This document shows, in pieces, positions 43,761 through 52,948 of a DNA stretch of 64,000 bases. The DNA lies in contig NZ_MDKB01000003.1 in assembly GCF_001715295.1 (NCBI RefSeq), positions 178,211 through 242,210 on the forward strand, written 5' to 3'. The notes under the pieces are model-generated. The model did no database searches and was not told the origin of the DNA. It saw only the letters and a program-made list of their open reading frames with translations. This DNA is from Streptomyces griseus (GTDB lineage Bacteria; Actinomycetota; Actinomycetes; Streptomycetales; Streptomycetaceae). The number at the start of each line of letters is the position of its first letter. Position 1 is the first letter of the stretch. Both the position numbers and the translations under genes were made by a program.

Positions 43761-44069
43761 ATGGGTACGCCGATACGCCACTTCACCGCCCTGGGGCCCG
43801 GTGACGCGGTCTTCACGGTGAACATCGAGCGCGACTTCCGGTACGACCCCTACCGGGACTTCCTCGTCTGTACGCACTGCGACTGGGCGCCTTCCCTGCT
43901 GACGAGGCAGCGGATCATCGACATGGCCGGGGAGCATCTGGCGACCGTCCACGGCGCCGACCGCGGACTCACCCAGCAGGAGAACGAGTCGTTCGCCACG
44001 GCCCGCCGGGTGATGCTGCCGCTGGCCGCCCTCGTGCTGATAGCGGTGCTCGTCTACGCGTTCGCCTGA
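43761..44069 (+). CDS. Small membrane-anchored C2H2-like protein
   Basis: 102 aa. YRDFLVCTHCDWAPS supplies CxxC and, 17 residues later, GEHLATVHG supplies HxxxxH, giving a C2H2-type zinc-finger spacing; a C-terminal hydrophobic span (VMLPLAALVLIAVLVYAFA) would anchor it in the membrane with the finger in the cytoplasm. The N-terminal part (IRHFTALGPGDAVFTVNIERDFRYDP) is beta-rich. GAGGAG lies 9 bases before ATG 43761; ATG 43723 is an alternative. Function unknown. Confidence 0.7.
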   Translation: MGTPIRHFTALGPGDAVFTVNIERDFRYDPYRDFLVCTHCDWAPSLLTRQRIIDMAGEHLATVHGADRGLTQQENESFATARRVMLPLAALVLIAVLVYAFA

Positions 44070-44079
44070 GCGGCCGTCC

Positions 44080-45363
44080 TCAGCCCCGCAGGGCACTCAG
44101 CGCGCCCACCGGGTCGGTGTCCGGGGCGGCCCGGGGCCACCAGTCGTCCTCGCCCGGGTCCGATTCGTAGCCGTACCAGCGGTGGTCGTGGCCGAAGCGC
44201 AGCTGGAGGGTCCCGGCGGCGTTGGTCAGGTGGTTGCGCCGCGGCTGGAACCTCGGGAAGCCCGCCGCCGCCAGGGCGGGGCGGGCCCGGTCGAACGGGC
44301 CGGCCGGCGGATCCCACGGCGTCTCCAGGACGGCCAGCCCCTCGGCCCCGCCCTGCCGCCAGGCGGCGACCGCGCGGGCCAGGTCGGTGGTGCTGCGGCC
44401 GGTGGCGAAGGCCAGCTCGCGGTAGAGGGCCCGGGTCGTGGCGGTGAGTCCCGCCGTGGGGCGCGAGGCGGCGATACGCACCGCGTCCTGCCAGGTGGTG
44501 AGCCCGGCGAGCGGATCCACCCCCGTCGTCAGGAGCGCGTGGGCCCGGGCGGCGGCGTCCGAGGCGAGGTGGTCGAGGGACAGCGGGTCCCGGGCGCCGG
44601 GCAGCTCCGGGTACGGCGGCGGCCCGCCGGGATGCGGCGGCACCGGCAGGGGCGCGGGGAGCGGGGGGAGGAAGCGGTCGGCCAGGGCGTCCCCGGCCTC
44701 GACGGACGGCATGGCGGGGACGGCGGGGCGCTCGCGGGCGGAGTGCTCGGCGTTGCGGCGGCCCAGCTCGTCGAGAAGTTCCCGCTCGCCCCGGCCGCGC
44801 ATCAACAGCAGGACGAACGGGTCGCTGTCCAGGAGCCGTGCCGTCTGGTAGCAGAGCGCCGCGACGTGTTTGCAGGGCCACCCGCGGTCCGGGCAGGAGC
44901 AGTCGGGATCGAGGTCGCCGGGGGCGGGCAGCAGCCGTATGCCGGTCTCCCCCGCCGTGTCGACCAGGGAGTGCGGCATCTCCTTGTCGAGCAGCGCGGA
45001 CAGATCCCCGGGCCGGGCGGCGACGGCGTCCAGGAACGTGTCCCAGTCGACGGCGGAGAAGGTACGCAGCCGCAGCTCCGCCCGGTAGGGGCGGGGGCGG
45101 CTGCCGTGGACGTAGGCGATGACCCTGCCGGGGGTGACGGTGATCGCGGCGACGTGGCCGCCGTCGGCGTACGTACGCCCTCGTGCCAGCCGCCCCTCGT
45201 CCATGGACAGGGTCTCCAGGGCGTCCACCCAGGCCCGGCCCCACCAGCTGTCCGCGAAGGGCCCACCGGCGTCCGGGGCCCGGGCGGGCACCGCCTCGAA
45301 GGTGCGCCGCAGGTCGTCGGGGCCGGGCCGGGCTGCGGGGCGGGAGCCCGCGGCGGGGCTCAC
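44080..45363 (-). CDS. SWIM zinc-finger protein
   Basis: 427 aa. ADSWWGRAWVDALETLSMDEGRLARGRTYA at residues 39-68 and the SWIM finger PDCSCPDRGWPCKHVAALCY (CxC..CxH) at about 155-175 are typical of the SWIM partner encoded beside SWI2/SNF2 helicases in actinobacteria. The C-terminal half is Pro/Leu-rich without known domain. GTG 45363 overlaps the SNF2 stop (GTGA), so the two are translationally coupled. A role in DNA or chromatin remodelling with the helicase is inferred. The open frame extends far upstream inside the helicase gene, which is an artefact. Confidence 0.88.
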   Translation of the reverse strand: MSPAAGSRPAARPGPDDLRRTFEAVPARAPDAGGPFADSWWGRAWVDALETLSMDEGRLARGRTYADGGHVAAITVTPGRVIAYVHGSRPRPYRAELRLRTFSAVDWDTFLDAVAARPGDLSALLDKEMPHSLVDTAGETGIRLLPAPGDLDPDCSCPDRGWPCKHVAALCYQTARLLDSDPFVLLLMRGRGERELLDELGRRNAEHSARERPAVPAMPSVEAGDALADRFLPPLPAPLPVPPHPGGPPPYPELPGARDPLSLDHLASDAAARAHALLTTGVDPLAGLTTWQDAVRIAASRPTAGLTATTRALYRELAFATGRSTTDLARAVAAWRQGGAEGLAVLETPWDPPAGPFDRARPALAAAGFPRFQPRRNHLTNAAGTLQLRFGHDHRWYGYESDPGEDDWWPRAAPDTDPVGALSALRG

Positions 45364-48314
45364 GACGCCCTCCGCAGCGACACGAGGTCGGCGAGGTCGC
45401 GGTCGCCGAGCTCCGTCAGGGCTGCCTCGCCGGAGCCGAGCACCGCGTCCGCCAGCGCCCGCTTGGATTCCAGCAGTTCCCCGATCCGGTCCTCGACGGT
45501 TCCCTCCGCGATCAGCCGGTGCACCTGCACGGGCTGGGTCTGGCCGATGCGGTACGCGCGGTCGGTGGCCTGTTCCTCGACCGCCGGGTTCCACCAGCGG
45601 TCGTAGTGGACGACGTGGGCGGCCCGGGTGAGGTTCAGGCCGGTGCCCGCCGCCTTGAGGGAGAGAAGGAAGACGGGGACCTCCGCGGACTGGAAGCGGT
45701 CCACCATGTGCTCCCGCTCGGCCACCGGCGTGCCGCCGTGCAGCAGCTGGGAGGGTATGGCGCGCGAGGCCAGGTGGGCGGAGAGCAGCCGGGCCATCGA
45801 CACGTACTGGGTGAAGATCAGGACGGAGCCGTTCTCGGACAGGATCGTGTCGAGGAGCTCGTCGAGCAGGGCGAGCTTTCCCGAGCGTCCGGCGAGCCGG
45901 GTCGGCTCCTCCTTCAGGTACTGCGCGGGGTGGTTGCAGATCTGCTTGAGCGAGCCCAGCAGCTTCATGATCAGGCCCCGGCGGGTGATGCCTTCGGACT
46001 GCTCGATGAACGCCATCGTCTCGCGGACGGCGGCCTCGTAGAGCGTGGCCTGCTCCCGGGTCAGGAAGACGGGGTGATCGGTGACGGTCTTGGGCGGCAG
46101 CTCCGGCGCGATGCCCGGGTCGGACTTCCTGCGGCGCAGCAGGAAGGGGCGGACCAGCCGGGAGAGCCGCTCGACCGCTTCCTCGTTGCCCAGGCCGGCC
46201 GCGGTGCCCGTGTTCTCCACGGTCCGGGCGTGCCGGGCCCGGAACGCCTTCAGAGGGCCGAGCAGTCCCGGAGTGGTCCAGTCGAGCAGCGCCCACAGCT
46301 CGGAGAGGTTGTTCTCGACGGGTGTGCCGGTGAGCGCGACGCGGGCCGGGGCCGGGATGGTACGCAGCGCCCTCGCCGTGGAGGAGTGCGGGTTCTTCAC
46401 GTGCTGGGCTTCGTCGGCGACGACGAGTCCCCAGGTGTGGGCGGCGAGCTGCTCCGCGCTGGAACGCATCGTGCCGTACGTCGTGAGGACGAAGCCGGCG
46501 TCCTGGCCGCCGAGGGACCGGTCCGTGCCGTGGAAGCGGCGCACCGGGACACCGGGCGCGAAGCGGTTGATCTCGCGGTGCCAGTTGCCGAGGAGGGAGG
46601 CGGGGCAGACCACCAGGGTGGGCGCGGCGTGGGCGCGGTGCAGGTGGAGCGCGATGACGGTGATGGTCTTGCCCAGGCCCATGTCGTCGGCGAGGCAGCC
46701 GCCGAGGCCCAGCGAGGTCATCCGGTCCAGCCAGGCCAGCCCGCGCAGCTGGTAGTCGCGCAGGGTGGCGTCGAGTCCGGGGGGCGGCGGGAGGGTGGCG
46801 TCCTCGTCCAGGACGCGCGCACGGAGTTCGGCGAGAGCGCCGACGGGAACGGCCTCGACCTGTTCGCCGTCGACCTCGGCGCTGCCGGTCAGGGCGACGG
46901 CGAGGGCGCCGACCGGGTCGAGCAGGCCGAGCTCCCGCTTGCGGGCCTTGCGTACGAGGTCGGGGTCGACGACCACCCACTGGTCGCGCAGCCGCACCAC
47001 CGGCCGGTGGGCCTCGGCCAGTGTGTCCATCTCGGCCTCGGTGAGCCGCTCGTCCCCGAGGGAGAGCTGCCAGTCGAACGCGAAGAGCCGTTCCGCGTCG
47101 AAGAAGGACGTGCCGTCGGTGGCCGATCCCGGTGCCGGTCCGACGACGGCCGCGGCGGTCAGCGAGCGGGCGAGTTCCCTGGGCCAGTGGACCGCCACGC
47201 CCGCCTCCGCGAGCCGGGCCCCGGCCTGGCCGAGCAGCTCGTACAGCTCGTCCTCGGCAAGGGCGAGCACATCGGGGACGGGCTGGTCGAGCAGCCTCTC
47301 CAGCGGGGGCCAGACACGTGCGGCGCGGCGCAGCGCCAGCACCGCGTCGATCCTGGACCTCGGCCCGAACGGCTCGCCGGCCCCGCCGCTCCAGAGCGTG
47401 GCCGCGTCGGTGACGTAGGTGGGGTCGGCAAGGCTGTGCACCTGGGTGACGGCGGCGGCCGCGTGGCGGGCGGCGGCCGGCGGCCCGTGCGTCTCCGCGT
47501 CCGCCTCCGGCTGCGCGGGGGGACCGGAGGTCTCGAAGAGGTCGTACGCGGACAGGTCGAGTCGGAGGGAGACGCGGACTCCCGCGTCGAGTCCCGCGGC
47601 CACCTCGACGGCCCAGGCACGGGCACCCGGAAGGTGCTGTGCCTCGATCGCGGCGAAGGGCGCCCCCAACGCGTGTGCCGCGGCGGGTGTGCGGGGCAGG
47701 GTGTCGGCGACGGCGTCGAGGAAGGCGCCGAGCAGGGCCTGGGGCTCGGGGACCCGCAGGGGCGTGCCGTCCAGCGGGACCGCGTACCCCTCCGGGGGCA
47801 TCGATGCGGCGACGGCTCTCAGGTGGGCGATGTCCTCGGCGTCGCGGGGGCCGGCCCTCCAGGCGTCATGGTCCTCGGAGGTGAGCCCGGGCAGCAGCCT
47901 GCCGCGTGCCACCAGGGTGAGCGCGTGCAGCGTGGCGGCGCCCCAGGCGCGGGTGGCAGGGTGGGCCACGGCCCGGTGCCGGGCTCCGGCGAGCAGGGGC
48001 ACGGCGTCCGCGACGGGGAGCAGCACGGCGGGCACCGTACGGCGCCGGGCACCGTCGGCGCCGTCGCGCACGAGGACCGTCAGCTCGGCGGCGGCTGGGA
48101 CGGCTCCCCCACCACCGCCGTCCGCCCCGCCCGCGCGGTTCGGCTCGCCACTCCTCGGCAGCCCGGGCCACGGCCCGTCGGCTCCCGCGAGGCCGGCCGT
48201 CCCCGTGGGGTCCCAGAAGGCCATGCGACCGTCCCTGGGAAGCTCTGCCGGCAGGAAGACCGCCGCACACCGCAGGAGCGCGTCGACCGACTCGTCATGC
48301 CGCCGCTGTGCCAT
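45360..48314 (-). CDS. SWI2/SNF2-family DEAD/DEAH helicase
   Basis: 984 aa. N-terminal 430 residues are a family-specific region; then the SNF2 core: DYQLRGLAWLDRM, Walker A DDMGLGKTITVIAL (about residue 536), Walker B VADEAQHVKN, LTGTPVENNLSELWALLDW, and the helicase C domain LIFTQYVSM, SLKAAGTGLNLT, YDRWWNPAVEEQATDRAYRIGQ. Double-stranded-DNA translocase; bacterial members (HepA/RapA-like and others) act in transcription recycling or repair. ATG 48314 has GGGAGGG 8 bases upstream. Forms an operon with the SWIM gene. Confidence 0.94.
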   Translation of the reverse strand: MAQRRHDESVDALLRCAAVFLPAELPRDGRMAFWDPTGTAGLAGADGPWPGLPRSGEPNRAGGADGGGGGAVPAAAELTVLVRDGADGARRRTVPAVLLPVADAVPLLAGARHRAVAHPATRAWGAATLHALTLVARGRLLPGLTSEDHDAWRAGPRDAEDIAHLRAVAASMPPEGYAVPLDGTPLRVPEPQALLGAFLDAVADTLPRTPAAAHALGAPFAAIEAQHLPGARAWAVEVAAGLDAGVRVSLRLDLSAYDLFETSGPPAQPEADAETHGPPAAARHAAAAVTQVHSLADPTYVTDAATLWSGGAGEPFGPRSRIDAVLALRRAARVWPPLERLLDQPVPDVLALAEDELYELLGQAGARLAEAGVAVHWPRELARSLTAAAVVGPAPGSATDGTSFFDAERLFAFDWQLSLGDERLTEAEMDTLAEAHRPVVRLRDQWVVVDPDLVRKARKRELGLLDPVGALAVALTGSAEVDGEQVEAVPVGALAELRARVLDEDATLPPPPGLDATLRDYQLRGLAWLDRMTSLGLGGCLADDMGLGKTITVIALHLHRAHAAPTLVVCPASLLGNWHREINRFAPGVPVRRFHGTDRSLGGQDAGFVLTTYGTMRSSAEQLAAHTWGLVVADEAQHVKNPHSSTARALRTIPAPARVALTGTPVENNLSELWALLDWTTPGLLGPLKAFRARHARTVENTGTAAGLGNEEAVERLSRLVRPFLLRRRKSDPGIAPELPPKTVTDHPVFLTREQATLYEAAVRETMAFIEQSEGITRRGLIMKLLGSLKQICNHPAQYLKEEPTRLAGRSGKLALLDELLDTILSENGSVLIFTQYVSMARLLSAHLASRAIPSQLLHGGTPVAEREHMVDRFQSAEVPVFLLSLKAAGTGLNLTRAAHVVHYDRWWNPAVEEQATDRAYRIGQTQPVQVHRLIAEGTVEDRIGELLESKRALADAVLGSGEAALTELGDRDLADLVSLRRAS

Positions 48315-48441
48315 GCCCACCGCCCTCCCGCCCCTCGCCACGGTCGTGTTCCCGCTGTTCCGGGAAGTCTAGGCGGGAGGTACGACAACGCCCGCCCCGG
48401 CCGCGTGCGCCCCAGCCGCAAGCGGGCAGAGCGGCCGGAAC

Positions 48442-49527
48442 TCAGCCCGAACCGTCGGCCCGATCGGTGCGAGCCTCGTCCGTTGCGGCCCGGTCGGGCG
48501 GTGGCGCGGGGTCCAGCGGGTCGGGCAGCCCCAGGTCCGGCAGCAGCGGGTCCGGCAGCACCGGATCGGGTGCGAGCGGATCGGGCAGCGGGGTCCGGGT
48601 GCCCGGCGGCTGGTGGGCACCCGGACCGGCGAGTGGATCCGGCGTGAGCCCGTCCGGCGGTGACGGCTCGGTGGCCGGTGCCTCCGCCCGGTCCGGCCCC
48701 GTCGCCGGCTGCTCCGGCTCGTCCTGCGACGGCCCGGCCCCGTCCGTACTCCGCGCTGCCTGGGGCGGCTGTGCAGCACGTTCCAGGAAGCGGAGCAGCT
48801 CGACGGGGAACGGCAGCACCAGCGTGGAGTTCTTCTCCGCCGCGACGGCGACGATGGTCTGCAGCAGACGCAGTTGCAGCGCCGCCGGCTGGGCCGACAT
48901 CTCGTGGGCCGCCTGGGCCAGCTTCTTCGACGCCTGGAGTTCCGCGTCGGCGTTGATGACCCGTGCGCGCCGCTCCCGGTCGGCCTCGGCCTGCCGTGCC
49001 ATGGAGCGCTTCATGGTCTCGGGCAGCGACACGTCCTTGATCTCGACACGGTCGATCTGCACACCCCAGCCGACCGCCGGACTGTCGATCATCAGTTCCA
49101 GCCCTTGGTTGAGCTTCTCCCGGTTCGACAGCAGATCGTCCAGGTCGCTCTTACCGATGATCGACCGGAGGGAGGTCTGTGCCATCTGCGAGACGGCGAA
49201 CCGGTAGTCCTCCACTGCGATCACGGCGCTCGCCGGATCCACGACCTTGAAGTAGATGACCGCGTCCACGCGGACCGTCACGTTGTCCCTCGTGATCCCG
49301 TCCTGCGCGGGGACGGGCATCGTCACGATCTGCATGTTCACCTTGTGGAGACGGTCCATGCCGGGAACGATCAGCGTGAAACCCGGAGGACGCACCCGCT
49401 CGTGCAGCCGACCGAACCGGAGGACCACGCCCCGCTCGTACTGCTTGACGACCCGCGCCGCCGACATGGCATACACCGCGGCGACCGCACAGATCGCCAC
49501 GATTGCGATCACAAGCACCTGCACCAT
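48442..49527 (-). CDS. SPFH/Band-7 membrane protein with PD-rich tail
   Basis: 361 aa. One N-terminal span (VQVLVIAIVAICAVAAVYAM) is followed by a Band-7/SPFH domain: VKQYERGVVLRFGRLHERV, PGFTLIVPGMDRLHKVNM, RDNVTVRVDAVIYFKVVDP and a helical AEADRERRARVINADAELQASKKL stretch as in stomatin/slipin (paraslipin type). About 90 C-terminal residues are Pro/Asp/Leu-rich with repeated LPDP or APDP units. Slipins build oligomeric membrane assemblies; a NfeD partner is usual but none is next to it here. ATG 49527 has GGGGG upstream. Confidence 0.9.
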   Translation of the reverse strand: MVQVLVIAIVAICAVAAVYAMSAARVVKQYERGVVLRFGRLHERVRPPGFTLIVPGMDRLHKVNMQIVTMPVPAQDGITRDNVTVRVDAVIYFKVVDPASAVIAVEDYRFAVSQMAQTSLRSIIGKSDLDDLLSNREKLNQGLELMIDSPAVGWGVQIDRVEIKDVSLPETMKRSMARQAEADRERRARVINADAELQASKKLAQAAHEMSAQPAALQLRLLQTIVAVAAEKNSTLVLPFPVELLRFLERAAQPPQAARSTDGAGPSQDEPEQPATGPDRAEAPATEPSPPDGLTPDPLAGPGAHQPPGTRTPLPDPLAPDPVLPDPLLPDLGLPDPLDPAPPPDRAATDEARTDRADGSG

Positions 49528-49745
49528 CACGGCCCCCTGCCTCAGACAGTGCGTCCGAGCGTCTACCCGAGCGCCTTTTACCACGATATGCCTGCTTTGT
49601 GCACTCGTCGAACCCCTGTCCGGGTGCCCGTGGCCCGGCCGGCCGCGCACCGGATGCCGGCCCCTCCGGGACCGGGCAGGGTGGCCAGCGCCAGCACGTC
49701 TCTGTGACGTACCGATGAGCCGGACGAGCAGACGAGGACCCCGCC

Positions 49746-50111
49746 ATGTCCGTCACCGCGACAGCCCTCCCCACCGACCTCCGCCGGCGCCGCGCGGGCG
49801 TCGCCGTCGGCGCCGCACTGCTCACGCTCACCGTCTCGGGCTGTTCGGGCCTGGGCCGGACCGCTGTGGGGCCGGTCACCTACACCACCGGGGGCGACAT
49901 GGTCGTGAGCGTGCACAGCCCGTCGGTGAAGGGGTGCCACCGCATGGCGCCCGCCGGGGCGCAGACGGTCGCCAACAGGACCCTCATCGACATGGTCCTG
50001 TACCGCACACCCGACTGCACCGGAAGCGGGACCACCTATGTGCCCACCACGGTCACCGACGTCACGGCCCCGCGCACTCTGCCCTGGCGCAGCTACCGGT
50101 TCATCCACTGA
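49746..50111 (+). CDS. Putative lipoprotein
   Basis: 121 aa. A twin-basic-rich N-terminus (DLRRRRAG) precedes a hydrophobic segment and a lipobox LTVSGC (Cys 33), so the mature protein would be lipid-anchored outside the membrane. The rest holds two further cysteines (GCHR and DCTG) that may form a disulfide. No enzymatic motif. ATG 49746 follows CGAGGACCCCGCC. Conserved among Streptomyces as I recall, function unknown. Confidence 0.75.
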   Translation: MSVTATALPTDLRRRRAGVAVGAALLTLTVSGCSGLGRTAVGPVTYTTGGDMVVSVHSPSVKGCHRMAPAGAQTVANRTLIDMVLYRTPDCTGSGTTYVPTTVTDVTAPRTLPWRSYRFIH

Positions 50112-50345
50112 CCGCCGGGCCCCGGCCTCCCCGCTCTCCGCACCACACTGGGCTCCCGCGCCCCCGACACCGGACGGCCGGGCCCGGGCGCACGTCCTCG
50201 TCCGCCTCCGGCCGCGGGGAACGCCGTCCGGGCGCCGCCGGTGATCCGTCCGACGTGGGGGAAGCGGCCGCCCGGACCACGGTCGGGGACAGTCGCCGTC
50301 AGGAGCGGTGGGCGTCAGGGACAGTCGCGTCGGGGGTGATCGCGG

Positions 50346-50726
50346 TCAGGAGCGGTCGTCAGGGCGGTCGTCGAAGCGGGCCGCCCGCAGGTACTCCGGG
50401 TTCGGGTCCAGTGCGGCGGCCAGCCGGAAGTGCCGGGTCGCCTGCTCCGGGCGGCCGGCGCGCTGGAAGGTGCGGGCCAGGGCGAAGTGCGCGAAGGCGT
50501 TGTCCGGTTCCCTCTCCAGGACCAGCTCGAACTCCAGCTCCGCCGGACGCAGCTGTGCCGCAGCGAAGAAAGCCCGCGCGCGCAGGAGGCGGGCGGCCGT
50601 GTTCTCCGGGTGGGCGGCTATCACCGAGTCGAGGAGCTTGACCGCACCCCGGGGGTCCCGCGCGGCGAGCAGCTGCTCCGCCGCCCGGAAATCGATGACA
50701 TGGGTCTCCGGGTTGTTCTCGGGCAC
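50346..50726 (-). CDS. TPR-repeat protein
   Basis: 126 aa. VIDFRAAEQLLAARDPRGAVKLLDSVIAAHP, NTAARLLRARAFFAAAQLRPAELEFELVLEREP and NAFAHFALARTFQRAGRPEQATRHF are three tetratricopeptide units, so it is a small protein-protein adaptor. No signal or membrane span. GTG 50726 is chosen because AAGGA lies 7 bases upstream; GTG 50732 is too close to it. It lies downstream of coaE on the minus strand; I recall this pair in S. coelicolor near SCO1995-SCO1996. Confidence 0.85.
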   Translation of the reverse strand: MPENNPETHVIDFRAAEQLLAARDPRGAVKLLDSVIAAHPENTAARLLRARAFFAAAQLRPAELEFELVLEREPDNAFAHFALARTFQRAGRPEQATRHFRLAAALDPNPEYLRAARFDDRPDDRS

Positions 50727-50842
50727 CGTCACATCCTTCCCCTGGCCTTCCGGTCTTCAACGTGGCGCGGGCTGCCGGTATTCCGGGCCGGCCACGCCCG
50801 GGGGCACGGTACGCGCTCCTCGTGCCCCCCTCAGGCCGCGCC

Positions 50843-51445
50843 TCAGCGGTCGGCGGCCCGCTCCTTCAGCTCCGCCCAGACCTTGCGGACCTGCGGTTCC
50901 AGCTCCTCCAGGGGCCCGTCGTTGTCGATGACCAGATCGGCGACGGCCAGCCGCTGCTCCCGCGCGGCCTGCGCCGTCATCCTCGCGCGGGCGTCGGACG
51001 GGGTCATGCCGCGGAGCCGTACGAGCCGGTCGAGCTGGGTCTCGGGGGCGGCGTCCACGACGACCACCACGTCGTAGAGGGGGGCGAGGGCGTTCTCCGT
51101 GAGCAGCGGGACGTCGTGGACGACGACCGCGTCCGGGCCCGCCGCCCTCTCCTGCTCGGCGGAGCGGGCGGCGACGAGCGGGTGGACGATGGCGTTGAGC
51201 GCCGCCAGGCGGTCCGGGTCGGCGAAGACGATCGCGCCGAGCGCGGGCCGGTCCAGCGTGCCGTCGGCCGCCAGCACGCCGGGACCGAAGGTCTCCACCA
51301 CGGAAGCGAGCCCGGGGGTACCGGGCTCGACGACCTCACGCGCGATCCTGTCGGCGTCGACCACCACGGCGCCGTAGCCCGCGAGCAGTCGTGACACTTC
51401 GCTCTTGCCGGCGCCGATCCCGCCGGTCAGGCCCACTTTCAGCAT
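50843..51445 (-). CDS. coaE: Dephospho-CoA kinase
   Basis: Last enzyme of coenzyme A synthesis, phosphorylating the 3'-OH of dephospho-CoA. P-loop GLTGGIGAGKSEV at residues 5-17, then VDADRIAREVVEPGTP (substrate-binding Asp and Arg) and DVPLLTEN. 200 aa, the short catalytic form without a fused domain. ATG 51445 is the obvious start. Part of the minus-strand block that includes PAC2 and rpsA. Confidence 0.95.
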   Translation of the reverse strand: MLKVGLTGGIGAGKSEVSRLLAGYGAVVVDADRIAREVVEPGTPGLASVVETFGPGVLAADGTLDRPALGAIVFADPDRLAALNAIVHPLVAARSAEQERAAGPDAVVVHDVPLLTENALAPLYDVVVVVDAAPETQLDRLVRLRGMTPSDARARMTAQAAREQRLAVADLVIDNDGPLEELEPQVRKVWAELKERAADR

Positions 51446-51503
51446 GCGCCGAGCCTAACGGCTTCCCTGTGGCCCGTGGCCCGGGCCGTCAGCGACCGGC
51501 CGC

Positions 51504-52442
51504 TCAGGAGTCACCCTCCCGTTCGGCCAGGAAGCGTTCGAACTCGAGGCCGATCTCGTCGGCCGAGGGGAGGTCGGAGGGTTCCGCGACGAGGTTGCCG
51601 CGGGTCTCGGAGCCCGCGACCGCGTCGTACTGGTGCTCCAGACCCTCGACGAGGGCGACGAGTTCCTCGTCGCCCTGGCCGACCTGCCGGTCGATCTCGG
51701 TCTGGGTCCGGTGCGCCTCCGTGCGCAGCGTGTGCGCCACCGTCGGCAGGACGAGGCCCGTCGCCGCGGTGATCGCCTCGAGCGCGGTGAGGGCGGCGTC
51801 CGGGTAGGCGGACCGGGCGACGTAGTGCGGCACGTGGGCGGCGACGCCGAGGACGTCGTGACCGGACTCCATCAGCCGGTACTCGACGAGCGCCTCTGCG
51901 GAACCGGGGACCTGTGCCTCCTCGAACGGGCTGCGGTGACCGGGCATCAGGTCGGTGCGGTTGCCGTGCGGGGTGAGGCCGACCGGGCGGGTGTGCGGGA
52001 CTCCCATCGGAATGCCGTGGAAGTTGACCGCCAGGCGGACACCGAGCCGCTCGACGATCTCCTCGACGGCGGCGGCGAACCGCTCCCACTCCACGTCGGG
52101 CTCGGGCCCCGACAGCAGCAGGAAGGGCGCGCCGGTGGCGTCCTGCACCACCCGCACGTCGAGCGTCGGGGCCTCGAAGGCCGTCCAGCGGTCGCGCCGG
52201 AATGTCAGCAGCGGGCGGCGCGCTCGGTAGTCGACGAGACGGTCGTGGTCGAAGCGGGCCACGATCTGGTGCGGCAGCGTCTCGAGCAGGCCGTCGACGA
52301 TCTGCTCGCCGGTCTCGCCCGCGTCGATGTATCCGTCGAAGTGGTAGAGCATGACCAGGCCGGCCGACTCCTGGGCGAGCGCCATGTCGACGACGGCCAG
52401 GCCCTTCGGCTCCCATTCGTACAAACTCTGCGGATCAGGCAC
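51504..52442 (-). CDS. PAC2-family protein (proteasome assembly chaperone-like)
   Basis: 312 aa. VPDPQSLYEWEPKGLAVVDMALAQ, LVMLYHFDGYIDAGETG, LLLSGPEPDVEWERFAAAV, and HGIPMGVPHTRP match the PAC2 family, homologous to eukaryotic and archaeal proteasome-assembly chaperones and common in actinobacteria. C-terminal part is acidic and helical (DELVALVEGLEHQYDAV region). GTG 52442 has GAGGAG nine bases upstream. Function in Streptomyces unproven; an ATP-grasp ligase partner seen in some genomes is absent here. Confidence 0.9.
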   Translation of the reverse strand: MPDPQSLYEWEPKGLAVVDMALAQESAGLVMLYHFDGYIDAGETGEQIVDGLLETLPHQIVARFDHDRLVDYRARRPLLTFRRDRWTAFEAPTLDVRVVQDATGAPFLLLSGPEPDVEWERFAAAVEEIVERLGVRLAVNFHGIPMGVPHTRPVGLTPHGNRTDLMPGHRSPFEEAQVPGSAEALVEYRLMESGHDVLGVAAHVPHYVARSAYPDAALTALEAITAATGLVLPTVAHTLRTEAHRTQTEIDRQVGQGDEELVALVEGLEHQYDAVAGSETRGNLVAEPSDLPSADEIGLEFERFLAEREGDS

Positions 52443-52866
52443 GGTTACCGCTCCTCCTCGTGTTCCCCGGAGACAACACCCCGCGCGGCGCCCGCATTCC
52501 CGTCCGCGCCGCTTTCGCTCCTCGTGCGAGGACGCGGGTGTGCGCGGGCGCACGCCACGGCCGCCGTGCGGGCTACGCGCTGCCGGATTCGGTGCGGTGA
52601 GGCGGTCAACGGCGAACTAGTCATGCCCGGCCGCCTGTTGAGCGGTCCGCGGGCCGGCGCCTCCGGGCCCCTCCTGCCGGTCGGTGGCCCCCCGCGCCGG
52701 TGCGGCCCGGGGCCGCAGGAGGGCGGAAGCCCGGACGGCGAGCCGCTCCGGCGGCCGCGACGCACCGCACGGCCGGGGCCGGTTCGCAGCCCCGGGAAGG
52801 GCTCCCGCCCCGCCGCAGACGTACGGCCTCCGCTCGTCCGCGGTACGACGACAGCCGGAGACACGA
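52443..52866 (-). other. Intergenic region between rpsA and the PAC2 gene
   Basis: 424 bases, then the rpsA terminator. I see no supported gene; open frames on either strand lack a ribosome site and family-like sequence. The PAC2 promoter presumably lies in its left part. Confidence 0.4.
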
Positions 52867-52900
52867 GTGAGGCCCGCCCCCCGAAGGGAGCGGGCCTCAC
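52867..52900 (-). terminator. rpsA terminator
   Basis: GTGAGGCCCGC / GCGGGCCTCAC, perfect 11 bp extended by wobble pairs, 12-base centre, about 50 bases past the rpsA stop. Confidence 0.8.
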
Positions 52901-52948
52901 CTACAGCTCTCCAGCTACCGCAGCCGATGAGCGACCGGGATCAGAGCG

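Noticed and set aside
44080..46980. 966-residue minus-strand frame extending the SWIM protein upstream
   Set aside because: The first 540 codons are an out-of-frame reading of the SNF2 helicase gene; the SWIM protein starts at GTG 45363.
45183..48647. 1154-residue plus-strand frame opposite the SWIM and SNF2 genes
   Set aside because: Antisense of two clearly recognised genes; composition (Gly, Arg, Gln, Val) is typical of a shadow frame.
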